Part shown: one piece after another, positions 53,838-62,378 of the stretch
How positions within the stretch are numbered: position 1 is the first letter of the stretch
Layout: each line of letters begins with the position of its first letter
Notes under the pieces: model-generated
Databases searched by the model: none
What the model saw: the letters and a program-made list of their open reading frames with translations, nothing else
Told to the model about the DNA's origin: nothing
Assembly: GCA_964551445.1 (NCBI GenBank)
Contig: CAZKCG010000002.1
Location: 1-64,000 of the forward strand
From: DAOPXV01 sp964551445
GTDB lineage: Bacteria > Muiribacteriota > UBA9980
Length of the DNA stretch: 64,000 nucleotides
Direction of reading: 5' to 3'
Translations under genes and position numbers: made by a program

Positions 53838-55904
53838 TCATTTTTTATTGGCTTTCGCTAATTTGTAGTTCATGTCGGCCATTAATAATTCGATCTCGAG
53901 GCCTTTGGGATAAACTCGCGAAAGCTCGTTTATTAAGTCTTTTGCGCGATCAAACATGCCGTTATGAACATATAGATTGAACAGATTTTTATATGCCAGC
54001 GTATAATTAGGGTTAAGGCATGTAGCCCATTCAAGAAAAGCTATCGCCCAGTCGTCGCTGCCGTAAACCGCATATACGCAGCCTATATCATTTATTATTT
54101 TAATGTCGCCTGGATCGATCGAACCCGCGGAACTTATCGATTTAAGAGGCCGGCCGTTTTTTAAATGATCATATATTTTCCGCCTGTATTTCAAAGCGCT
54201 GCAATAAAGTCTCATGGCCTCATCAAAATTAGCGTTGTTAAATGATTCTGAAGCTTTTTCATAGTCCGTGCTTTTTTTGCCGCCGACAGGTTTGATCAAT
54301 TTACCGCTGATCTCCATTTCGCCGACCCGGGAACGCAATATTTCACGACCGTTAACGGGCTCTAAAATGTAACTCGTAAAAACGGGATCGACGATGTTAT
54401 CGTTAATTTCATCCGTTGATCCGGCAGGCTCAGTATTATTTTCAACGATCTTTTCGGCCTTTTCGGCGTTTGAATTCATTTTTTCGGGGTCTTTCGGCGC
54501 TATTGATTTATCGGGAGGCGCGAGCGGTTTTTCATCTTCCGCGGTTTGGTTTGCGGCTGCGGCCGGCAGATTTTCTAAAACATTTGTTTTATCCGGAGTT
54601 GCGGCCTGTTTTTTTTCAGCAGACGGTGTTTTATCAGGCGGCGCAACCGGCAGGTTTTTCACGGTCTTAGTTTTATCGTTAGCTGCAATTGGCAGGGTTT
54701 CTGGAACTCCGGCCTTATCCGGAGCGGCAGACGGTGATTTTTCGGCAGCTATGGTTTTATCAGGCGGCGCGGTCTGGTTTTTTTCAGTAACTTTTGCTTT
54801 ATCGGTTGGGGCGGCCGCCTGTTTGGCGGCGGCATCAGCTTTATCGTTAGCTGCAACCGGTATTTTTCCGGCAGTCCTGGTTTTATCAGAAGCTGATAAC
54901 GGCGTTTTTTCTATGGCCCCGGCTTTATCACCAGCCGCGGGCGGCGCAGGCGTTAAAGCCGGCTTTTTTCCTTCCGCTTTAATGGCTATTTCATTATACT
55001 TCTTGTTTTTGGCCTCGTCCGATATTTTCTGATACAGTTTCGGGCCGAAGCTGCTTTTATAATTAATTATTTTTTCAAGCAGGGCCTTAAATGCTTTTTC
55101 ATCGCCGCCCTTAAGCTTATCGATCAAGATCTCGAATTTTTTTTCTGCCTCCGTCAAATTGCCTTTTTCGGCGTAAGCCCAGGCGATATCCGCTTCATAT
55201 TCAATAGCTTTGGCTGGGTTTTTAACCATTAGTTCCCGCCCGATCTTAATTATTGAATCATACTCGCTTTTTTTTCTGGCATCGCCATAATCATTAATTA
55301 ATTTAGGCAGATCTTTTAAAGGCTCGGCACTATTGTTCTTAGCGGCATTTTCCTGGATCTTGTATTCAGCCGCGGCAATTTCGGATGTCGCCATTTCGTC
55401 TTTAACGGCTATGGCTTTTATTGTTGTTTTAGTGTTGATAATGATCGGCGCGCTATATATCAGGCTTGACTCATCAGGGTCCGACGCGTCCAATGTATAT
55501 TTGATCTCTGCGCCGTCAACGTCGCAAGTTATCATCACGGCTTGTTTTGATTTATAATCGCCGGGGTCCGGAGTAAAGACAGGCTGATTTATAATCTGAA
55601 GCTCTGGTTTCCAGATCTTATCTTTGAAAATGAACACTCCGCCTGATAATACGGCGATCACTAACAACGAAATTGCGGCTTTTTTACGGGTTTTTAATGC
55701 TGAAACGGCGTTATTGACCAACAAAGTAAATTTTTCTTTTACTGAATTTGCCTTTTTAGCGGGCTTGGTCAGGTTTATTCCGGTTTCTTTGCTTGCGGGC
55801 GTCTCGGGGTTTATTTCGTTTTCGGCATTATCGGTTGCCGCCGCTTTTATTTCGGGTTCGTCGCTTGCGGGCGTTGTTTCTTTTATTTCAGTTTCATCGC
55901 TCAT
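53838..55904 (-). CDS. membrane-anchored protein with CHB_HEX-type domain, PDK repeats and TPR
   Basis: 688 residues. Order: acidic Thr/Glu-rich N-terminus (1-55), one transmembrane segment at about 73-92 (KKAAISLLVIAVLSGGVFIF), a chitobiase/hexosaminidase C-terminal-like beta domain at about 105-185 (FTPDPGDYKSKQAVMITCDV... EIKYTLDASDPD), a TPR-like helical region at 205-300, a low-complexity stretch of about nine 15-residue units with the core APDKT..AEK.P at 318-470, and a C-terminal TPR domain (about 545-685). The domain order suggests a cytoplasmic N-tail and an extracytoplasmic binding part. No enzyme motif. ATG at 55904 has a weak site. Confidence 0.75.
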   Translation of the reverse strand: MSDETEIKETTPASDEPEIKAAATDNAENEINPETPASKETGINLTKPAKKANSVKEKFTLLVNNAVSALKTRKKAAISLLVIAVLSGGVFIFKDKIWKPELQIINQPVFTPDPGDYKSKQAVMITCDVDGAEIKYTLDASDPDESSLIYSAPIIINTKTTIKAIAVKDEMATSEIAAAEYKIQENAAKNNSAEPLKDLPKLINDYGDARKKSEYDSIIKIGRELMVKNPAKAIEYEADIAWAYAEKGNLTEAEKKFEILIDKLKGGDEKAFKALLEKIINYKSSFGPKLYQKISDEAKNKKYNEIAIKAEGKKPALTPAPPAAGDKAGAIEKTPLSASDKTRTAGKIPVAANDKADAAAKQAAAPTDKAKVTEKNQTAPPDKTIAAEKSPSAAPDKAGVPETLPIAANDKTKTVKNLPVAPPDKTPSAEKKQAATPDKTNVLENLPAAAANQTAEDEKPLAPPDKSIAPKDPEKMNSNAEKAEKIVENNTEPAGSTDEINDNIVDPVFTSYILEPVNGREILRSRVGEMEISGKLIKPVGGKKSTDYEKASESFNNANFDEAMRLYCSALKYRRKIYDHLKNGRPLKSISSAGSIDPGDIKIINDIGCVYAVYGSDDWAIAFLEWATCLNPNYTLAYKNLFNLYVHNGMFDRAKDLINELSRVYPKGLEIELLMADMNYKLAKANKK
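54495..54953 (-). repeat. degenerate 45-bp tandem repeats in coding sequence
   Basis: About nine copies, coding for 15-residue units with the core P.DKT. Divergent at the DNA level but regular in length. Confidence 0.6.
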
Positions 55905-55950
55905 AAAATTACTCCACTTCGTTCATTGTTGTAGTATTTACCTTTAAAAT

Positions 55951-55990
55951 AAAAACTCTCCAAAACTTAATTGACATTCGGAGAGTTTTT
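55951..55990. terminator. bidirectional terminator
   Basis: Perfect 11-bp stem AAAAACTCTCC/GGAGAGTTTTT with an 18-base loop; T runs on both strands. It ends the 56.0-57.7 kb transcript on the minus strand. Confidence 0.8.
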
Positions 55991-56013
55991 TTGTTTTATT
56001 TCCGGTTGAGCTT

Positions 56014-57654
56014 TTAGTAGTTAAGCGCGATCCGGTTGTGCGAAACGCGGCACGCGCTGTCGCAGCGGTCTTTCAATATCGATAATTTGTAGTTATGGCC
56101 CGCTCTGAAAGCCACGGTCTGATTCGCCGAATTGACCGAAGGATCGTCGACCGTGAACATGTAATAGTTATAGGCGCCGGCGGGCAGCGACATGTCGTTG
56201 GACGCGTGAGGCTGAACGTTCATCGTGCGAACGCGGCCGTCAACTTTAGATGTCAGTTTCACCATCATTACATATTTCGTGGGGTTATAGATCTCTACGC
56301 CCGGTTCTTCGTTCGCGCCGGCGTAAGTTTCAGTGAAATTGCAGCAGGGGACGGCGAGCGCGCATCCGTCATCTTCGCAGGAGTGCGCTGAAACGCATTT
56401 TGTTTTATTGCAGGCGGACGCAGGAGCGCATCCGTTGTCGGGGCAGGAAAGTCCTGAAGAACAAGCGTCCTTCTGACATGCGTTTTTTCTGCGTTCATGA
56501 AAAAGCGCGTAATCGTTTCTGTTGTAGCCTTTGTAAAGCATGTCCACGGCTTCGTCTACGGATCTGCCCATCGCGCGGCCGGATGAAGTGAACAGGCCTA
56601 TGAGCTGCTGTTTTTCATGTTTTCTAACGCTGTTTGAATAAACGCAGGTTCCTTCGGAAGTTCTGAAGATCCTCGTATCGAGTTCTACATCGCCGTAATT
56701 GTGCCAGCCTGAAAATACGTTTCCGACGAGAAAGCCGGCAAGGCGGAAACTTTTGTGGCGGTTGTATTTAAGGATGTCGCCGGCTACCACTACGTCGGCC
56801 TCGAGAATTTCGGCCATTCTGGCGAGCTCCGCTTCGCTTTCATAACGGCCGTTTTCGATCGCGTGCATTATTCGGCCGGCGCTTATAACTTCATAGCCTT
56901 TTTCACGGAAATCGGCCATTATGGTTTTCATTACGCGTTCAACGGCGTAATCGTTCTCCGTATGGTTGGTGAACGGGAGGACTGCTACGCGGGCGCGGCC
57001 TTCATGAATTCTTCCGGGTGTCCGGCTTGCGTATCTCATTGAATGTTTTCTGTGATCGATAAGCGCCGCGTCATATTTTTTTATCGTCATGACCTCTTCG
57101 TTTTTAGCTATTCTGACGGCGCTATGACCTTTGTTTTCAGCGATCACGGCTCTTTCTTCATCGGTGACCGCTTCGCTTCTCATAACGACCGTTTGTTCGG
57201 GGTTTTCGGCGAGAGCGGCTTTTACGAGTTTTCTTGCTTCGGCGCGCGTTATCTCATGGCCGTGCATGCGGCAATAAGTGGCTACGAACCCTTCGAGCGA
57301 CATATAGTTGGCTTCGCTCGAGAACGGTTTTATTCCGCGGATATCCGGAATGCGGATAACGTCGTCGGATGAAAATGAAGGAACTATGTAAATCAAAACA
57401 AGTCCGAATGATATTATGAAAAGGCATAAGGAGATGAATGACGCTTTTTCTTTATATTTTTCAGCAACCATGTATTTTTTGATGTTTTCAGCTATTATTG
57501 TCCGGGAATCGTCGCCGGCGAAAAAACAGTCGATGGTGATGATCGCGAGTAACTGGGCGATGACCGCGAGCACCGGCACCGCGGAGCCGGAGAACAATGA
57601 AACAAGGCTTAAAACGAGAGTAGTTTTGAGTAAGGACGAGAAGATCTTCGCCAT
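56014..57654 (-). CDS. membrane protein with CsgG/TolB-like domain and duplicated Cys-rich segment
   Basis: 546 residues. Two or three hydrophobic segments in the first 90 residues (about 8-45 and 70-92), then a long helical region, a CsgG/GNA1162-like alpha/beta domain at about 220-360 (RVAVLPFTNHTENDYAVERVM, EILEADVVVAGDILKYN, VELDTRIFRTSEG), a Cys-rich segment at about 393-438 with ten cysteines in two similar blocks (SSGLSCPDNGCAPASAC; VSAHSCEDDGCALAVPC), and a C-terminal beta domain of about 100 residues. Such periplasmic domains occur in lipoproteins of secretion or envelope assembly. AAGGAG lies 10 bases before the start. Confidence 0.65.
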   Translation of the reverse strand: MAKIFSSLLKTTLVLSLVSLFSGSAVPVLAVIAQLLAIITIDCFFAGDDSRTIIAENIKKYMVAEKYKEKASFISLCLFIISFGLVLIYIVPSFSSDDVIRIPDIRGIKPFSSEANYMSLEGFVATYCRMHGHEITRAEARKLVKAALAENPEQTVVMRSEAVTDEERAVIAENKGHSAVRIAKNEEVMTIKKYDAALIDHRKHSMRYASRTPGRIHEGRARVAVLPFTNHTENDYAVERVMKTIMADFREKGYEVISAGRIMHAIENGRYESEAELARMAEILEADVVVAGDILKYNRHKSFRLAGFLVGNVFSGWHNYGDVELDTRIFRTSEGTCVYSNSVRKHEKQQLIGLFTSSGRAMGRSVDEAVDMLYKGYNRNDYALFHERRKNACQKDACSSGLSCPDNGCAPASACNKTKCVSAHSCEDDGCALAVPCCNFTETYAGANEEPGVEIYNPTKYVMMVKLTSKVDGRVRTMNVQPHASNDMSLPAGAYNYYMFTVDDPSVNSANQTVAFRAGHNYKLSILKDRCDSACRVSHNRIALNY

Positions 57655-57953
57655 ATGGTTAACACTCCTTGAATGAATTTTTAAAAATTAAAAAGCAAAA
57701 AACCGCCCTGAAAAACAGGCCGGTATCTTCATGATGAAATATTTCTTCCGTGAAAATCGAATGTGCGTTGAATACATTAACATTTTAGCAATAAGGAGTT
57801 GTTTTGTCAAGAAAATTAATGCAGAAAAAAATATCCGAAAGTATTTATCGATAATGAAAAATATTCAGAATTTGAAAAACATGTGCAAAAATGCCGGCCT
57901 TATGTTATAATTTTTGATCAACTAAGATGAAAATTAAGGAGAAGAACAAAATC

Positions 57954-58781
57954 ATGCTTGAATTTAAAGTCGATATTAAAAAATGTATCGTCTGTGGAAA
58001 ATGCGCCGAAGATTGCCCTTCGAGAATTATTAAAATGGAGACCGGCCGGCCGCAAATAGCGGATGATAAACAGGATTCCTGCCTGAAATGCCAGCATTGC
58101 CTTGCTATATGCCCGCCCGGAGCGATCTCCATACTCGGAAAAAACCCCGAGAACAGCCAGGCTATAGCGGGAAAGACCATTGACGCGAAACAGCTTGAGC
58201 TTCTCATGCGCGGCCGCCGCTCGGTCCGCAGATATGTTGATGAGAACGTAGACGCCGAAACCATAACGAGACTTCTTGATACGGCGGCTAACGCGCCTAC
58301 CGGGGTTAATTCGAGGCAGGTGCGTTTTACGGTGGTCGACGACCGTCTGGTCATGCAGAAGGTGCGCGTCGCTACGATGAAAGGTCTTTCGGCTATCGTT
58401 AAAAAAGGGAAATTGCCTGAAGAACTGGAATTTTTCGCGGGGTTCGTTAAAAATTGGGAAGAAAAGGGCATAGACATAGTTTTTCGCGGAGCGCCGCATA
58501 TGATAATAGCTTCGGCCCCGGCCGACTGTCCCACGCCTGAAGCCGATTGCATAATCGCGCTGTCATATTTCGAACTGTTCGCTCAGAGCCTCGGCCTTGG
58601 AACCGTCTGGAACGGCATAGCGAAGTGGGCGATAACCGTTCTCGTTCCGGAAATGCAGGCCGCGCTGGGTATCCCGGCAGGTCATCAAATCGGTTATATA
58701 ATGGTTTTCGGAAAACCAGCGGTGAAATATATGCGCACGGTCCAGCGTACGGCGGATAACGTTACAAAAGTTAAGATGTAA
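57954..58781 (+). CDS. ferredoxin-nitroreductase fusion protein
   Basis: 275 residues. N-terminal 2x[4Fe-4S] ferredoxin: Cys11, 14, 17, 21 and Cys43, 46, 49, 53, both C-x2-C-x2-C-x3-C-P. Then a nitroreductase-like FMN domain from about 72 (RRSVRRYVDENVD, NAPTGVNSRQVRFTVV, FRGAPHMIIAS). Such proteins reduce an organic acceptor with electrons from ferredoxin in anaerobes. Start at 57954, AAGGAG 11 bases upstream; the ATG at 57927 precedes that site. A TATAAT box is at 57905 with a weak -35. Confidence 0.88.
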   Translation: MLEFKVDIKKCIVCGKCAEDCPSRIIKMETGRPQIADDKQDSCLKCQHCLAICPPGAISILGKNPENSQAIAGKTIDAKQLELLMRGRRSVRRYVDENVDAETITRLLDTAANAPTGVNSRQVRFTVVDDRLVMQKVRVATMKGLSAIVKKGKLPEELEFFAGFVKNWEEKGIDIVFRGAPHMIIASAPADCPTPEADCIIALSYFELFAQSLGLGTVWNGIAKWAITVLVPEMQAALGIPAGHQIGYIMVFGKPAVKYMRTVQRTADNVTKVKM

Positions 58782-58966
58782 CCGGTTGTTCATTTTATGT
58801 TAATTATAAAAATGTCATATGCCGTAACGAAGCCTTAAGATTCGCCGGCGATGCCATTGCTTTAATTTCTGCCGTTTGGTGCTTACGGTTCGGGCCGGCT
58901 GTTGATGATAAGCAGGTAATTTCGAATAGTTAGCAATAATTATATTTTTAGAGTACGGAGAATAAG

Positions 58967-60394
58967 ATGTCGAAATGTCAAAAATGCGGTTCTGAATATG
59001 ACGAGATGAAAGGCGGCTGCGTTCATTGTGAACAGCCGATATCGGACGGAGGCGTCATAGAGCATTATATCGAACAGGACCCGTCTCTGCGATACCGCGG
59101 CAGCAGCGAAACTCCGGGCGTGTTCTCAACTGTGCTTAAAATAATATCTTTTCTTGTCATACTGTATTTTCTTATCGGCTATATGCTTTACCCTTATAAT
59201 ATACATCGGTCGAGCAGGCATGCGCCGGCAGTTCCGGCTTTACCGACCGCTGAAGTGGCCGTCCGCGCCGAACCTTTACGGACCGCGGAAGTCGCCGCCG
59301 CGCGTCCGGATCCGCCCGCAGCCGTTCCTCCGGTCAGAGTGAAGACCTTCGACGCCGTGCTTTCTTTTTCCGAAGGCCTCGCGGCCTTTAAGCTGGACGG
59401 GAAATTCGGTTTTATGGATAATTCAGGGACGGTCGTTATTCCCAATAAATACGAGGACGCGTGGTGGTTCACCGAGGGCGTCGCGGCGGTTAAATTTGGA
59501 GGACGATGGGGATTCATAAATAAAACGGGAAGGACCGCCGTCGATTTTAAATTCGATGAATTGATGCCTTATTCCTGTAAATTGGCTCCGGTTTTATCCG
59601 GAGGAAAATGGGGTTATCTTGACCATCTGGGCGCGATGGCTATCGCGGCTCAATTCGATCATGCTTGGTGGTTCGTTGAAGACCGCGCTTACGTGAGCAA
59701 CGATACCGGTTTTCTTATCGATAAAAACGGTAAAACCGCTTTTAAACTTGAATTGCCTGGCGACGTCAACTCAATGAACAGGCAGCGCGCTGAGATCAAG
59801 GTCAGGGGATGCTGGAAAACCGGCGAAGCCGGAGACAAACAGCTCTTCCAGCCCGGCTATTGCTTTTCGGAAGGCCTCGCCTGTATCACCCGCCAGAACA
59901 AGGACGGCGAAAGGCTTACTGAAAAAAGGGTAGTGTTCGACGATTATTCCGGAAAGCCCGTTATAGAAGAACAGATACGGACGGTTGAAGAAGCGGCCAG
60001 CTTTTCAAACGGGCTTGCGCTCACAAAGATAGCAGGCAAGATAGGTTTTATTGATAAGACCGGAAAAACAGTTATAGCTAACAAGTATGAAGACGGCCAG
60101 AGTTTCAACGAAGGGCTTGCCGCGGTCAAGTCAAAAGGGAAATGGGGATTTATAGATAAAACAGGCAGTAGCGTGATAGATTTCAAATTCACTTCAGCTT
60201 ATGGCTTTTCGGAAGGCCTCGCTGCGGTTATCCTTGATAACGCATGGGTGTATATTGATAAAAAAGGTGAAAAGATCATTGACGCCCGCTCTGAAGACGC
60301 GAGCAATTTTTACGGCGGCATGGCCGTTATTAGATCTAACGGCGCATGGGGCTTTATAGACCGGACCGGTAAAAAACTTATGATGGTAAAATAA
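58967..60394 (+). CDS. membrane-anchored zinc-ribbon WG-repeat protein
   Basis: 475 residues. N-terminal zinc ribbon (C4-x2-C7, C18-x2-C21), one transmembrane segment at about 49-70 (VFSTVLKIISFLVILYFLIG), an Ala/Pro-rich linker to about 125, then about eight WG repeats (F.EGLA.V...GKWGFIDKTG..VI...ED) across the rest. The order implies that the ribbon faces the cytoplasm and the WG array is outside. WG proteins are thought to bind partners; no enzyme motif. CGGAGAA before the start. Confidence 0.85.
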   Translation: MSKCQKCGSEYDEMKGGCVHCEQPISDGGVIEHYIEQDPSLRYRGSSETPGVFSTVLKIISFLVILYFLIGYMLYPYNIHRSSRHAPAVPALPTAEVAVRAEPLRTAEVAAARPDPPAAVPPVRVKTFDAVLSFSEGLAAFKLDGKFGFMDNSGTVVIPNKYEDAWWFTEGVAAVKFGGRWGFINKTGRTAVDFKFDELMPYSCKLAPVLSGGKWGYLDHLGAMAIAAQFDHAWWFVEDRAYVSNDTGFLIDKNGKTAFKLELPGDVNSMNRQRAEIKVRGCWKTGEAGDKQLFQPGYCFSEGLACITRQNKDGERLTEKRVVFDDYSGKPVIEEQIRTVEEAASFSNGLALTKIAGKIGFIDKTGKTVIANKYEDGQSFNEGLAAVKSKGKWGFIDKTGSSVIDFKFTSAYGFSEGLAAVILDNAWVYIDKKGEKIIDARSEDASNFYGGMAVIRSNGAWGFIDRTGKKLMMVK

Positions 60395-60880
60395 AAGTTA
60401 TTGCTTAAACGGCGCTTAAATTTACATAATTGATGTTGAAATGTCTTGTTTGAGTTTGGTTTTAAGTCATATGCAGAGGAGCTCTAAAAGATCCCGCATG
60501 GTTTTTTAAAGGTTTTACCGTTAGCGAAGGTTAAGTATTGGGGCCTTATTTTAGAGCGGGAGGCGACCGCATTTTTATATGATCTTCAATGTTGTTTCAG
60601 TAATTTGGCAAGGGGTTAATTTAACCTTTGTTTAAATGTTGGGCCGGACATAAAACTGCTTGAATGTAAGTGAAAAAAATAACAGCAAAAATATTGTGAA
60701 AAACATGCTGTTTTAATATATTTTTCTTGTAAAAAAAGGCTTATTGATATAGAATATGCAGATGTTATTTTAAAAGACTTTCCTGCCAAATTTCTTATCC
60801 AGTAAATAAAAAGTCAAATACGAAATAGAGAGCGCGTTTAAATGCGCTCTCATTCTATTATTATAAAGAGGTGAGATATT
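60395..60880. other. AT-rich intergenic region before hdrC
   Basis: 486 bp with no supportable gene. A GTTTTACCGTTAG word near 60513 resembles part of the dispersed repeat only weakly. The last part carries the hairpin described next. Confidence 0.45.
60828..60851 (+). promoter_or_regulatory. hairpin upstream of hdrC
   Basis: Perfect 8-bp stem GAGAGCGC/GCGCTCTC, 8-base loop, 29 bp before the hdrC start. The T-poor tail argues against a strong terminator; a leader hairpin affecting hdr expression or mRNA stability is possible. Confidence 0.45.
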
Positions 60881-61465
60881 ATGTCTCATGGTCCGATACA
60901 TGAAAGCCATCATCCGCCGACGCTTAAAGACGATATAAAAAAAGCTTGCGGCGAGAACGTTTTCAAATGCTATCAGTGCGGTAAATGCTCAGCCGGATGT
61001 CCGCTGGCCGAAGAAATGGACATCAAACCAAGCCAGGTGCTTCGCATGGTCCAGACGGGCGTGCCGGGGCACTCTGAAAAGGTTCTTTCATCCTTCGCTA
61101 TATGGCTCTGCCTTACCTGCGAAACTTGCGTGGCGCGCTGCCCGCAGAACGTCGATCTTCCAAAGATCATGGATTATCTGCGCGAACGCTCGATGCGCGA
61201 GGGAAAGATAAACCCGAAAGCGAAGGAGATAGTCGCATTCCACAAGTCGTTCCTGGATTCAATAAAATATACGGGCCGGCTCTATGAAATAGGCCTTGTA
61301 GGCGGATATAAAACGCGCACTATGCACTTTTTACAGGACGTTCTGCTCGCGCCGGTCATGTTTCTCAAAGGAAAACTCGGGATCTTCCCTCATGTTATAA
61401 AGGGCTGTTCCAAAATAAGAAGGATCTTCGATAATACGATCGGAAAAAGAGGCGATAAAAAATGA
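60881..61465 (+). CDS. hdrC: heterodisulfide reductase subunit C
   Basis: 194 residues, an iron-sulfur electron carrier of the Hdr complex. Two [4Fe-4S] motifs: Cys30, 33, 36, 40 in CYQCGKCSAGCPL and Cys77, 80, 83, 87 in CLTCETCVARCPQN, the HdrC arrangement. The C-terminal 70 residues are basic and helical. It passes electrons between HdrA and the HdrB site. Its ATG follows GAGGTGAGATATT. The stop overlaps the hdrB start by 4 bp (ATGA). Confidence 0.92.
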   Translation: MSHGPIHESHHPPTLKDDIKKACGENVFKCYQCGKCSAGCPLAEEMDIKPSQVLRMVQTGVPGHSEKVLSSFAIWLCLTCETCVARCPQNVDLPKIMDYLRERSMREGKINPKAKEIVAFHKSFLDSIKYTGRLYEIGLVGGYKTRTMHFLQDVLLAPVMFLKGKLGIFPHVIKGCSKIRRIFDNTIGKRGDKK

Positions 61466-62376
61466 AGATAGGATATTTTCCGGGTTGTTCGCTTACGGGA
61501 TCTTCCCGTGAATACGGCGAATCGCTTCTGGCGGTATTGAAAAAATGCGGCGTTGAAACGGTCGAACTTTCAGACTGGAACTGCTGCGGGGCCACCGCGG
61601 CGCATAACGTTAATAAAGAACTGGCCATATCTCTTTCGGCGAGAATACTCGCCATAGCCGAAAACTCAGGACTTAACGACGTGCTGGTGCCTTGCTCGGC
61701 GTGCTACAGCCGCCTGGTCACGGCGCGGCATGAACTTTCACACGACGCCAAACTTAAAGAAAGCGTTTCCGAAATAATAAAAATGAAATATACCGGCACG
61801 GCCGTGCCGCTTAATGTTATAGAAGCGATAGATAAGTATGCGATGAAAGTTATAAAGGAAAAGATCACGAATCCTTTCGCGCACAAGGTCGCTTGCTATT
61901 ATGGGTGCCTTATGGTCCGTCCGCCGAAGGTCGTCAATTTCGACAGGCCCGAGGACCCGGTCAAGATGGATGAAATGATGGCGGCGATCGGCGCGACTCC
62001 CGTAGAATGGTCTTTTAAAACCGAATGCTGCGGAGCCGGATTATCGATCTCCAGGACCGATACCGTCGCGCGTCTTTCAGCAAAGATAATAAACAATGCC
62101 GAAAAAAGCGGCGCTGAAGCCATAATTGTCGCGTGCCCCATGTGTCATGTAAATCTTGACATGCGCCGCGACTATATAGAGGCATACGCCGGCAAAAAAT
62201 TCGATATGCCGGTGCTGTACGTCACGCAGGCTATAGGCCTTGCGCTCGGCATAAGCCGCCGCACACTTGGCCTGCACCGTCATTTTCAGTCGTCCGAAAT
62301 AAGTGAAAAAGCAAGTCTTGCTCCAGCGGCTCCGGGCTCTAAAGCCCCTTCGGCCGGCTCGAGTGCGGAGGAATAG
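61462..62376 (+). CDS. hdrB: heterodisulfide reductase subunit B
   Basis: 304 residues with two CCG domains holding the catalytic noncubane iron-sulfur clusters. First: GCSLTGSS, DWNCCGAT (Cys41-42) and VPCSACYSRL; second: ACYYGCLM, TECCGAG and VACPMCHVNLDMR. The catalytic disulfide-reducing subunit in methanogens; bacterial forms act on unknown disulfides or thiols. The last 25 residues are a Ser/Ala/Pro-rich tail absent from most family members. Confidence 0.93.
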   Translation: MKIGYFPGCSLTGSSREYGESLLAVLKKCGVETVELSDWNCCGATAAHNVNKELAISLSARILAIAENSGLNDVLVPCSACYSRLVTARHELSHDAKLKESVSEIIKMKYTGTAVPLNVIEAIDKYAMKVIKEKITNPFAHKVACYYGCLMVRPPKVVNFDRPEDPVKMDEMMAAIGATPVEWSFKTECCGAGLSISRTDTVARLSAKIINNAEKSGAEAIIVACPMCHVNLDMRRDYIEAYAGKKFDMPVLYVTQAIGLALGISRRTLGLHRHFQSSEISEKASLAPAAPGSKAPSAGSSAEE

Positions 62377-62378
62377 AT

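Noticed and set aside
54495..54953. CRISPR-like or regulatory tandem array
   Set aside because: The 45-bp units are in frame, degenerate and without unique spacers; they are coding low-complexity repeats.
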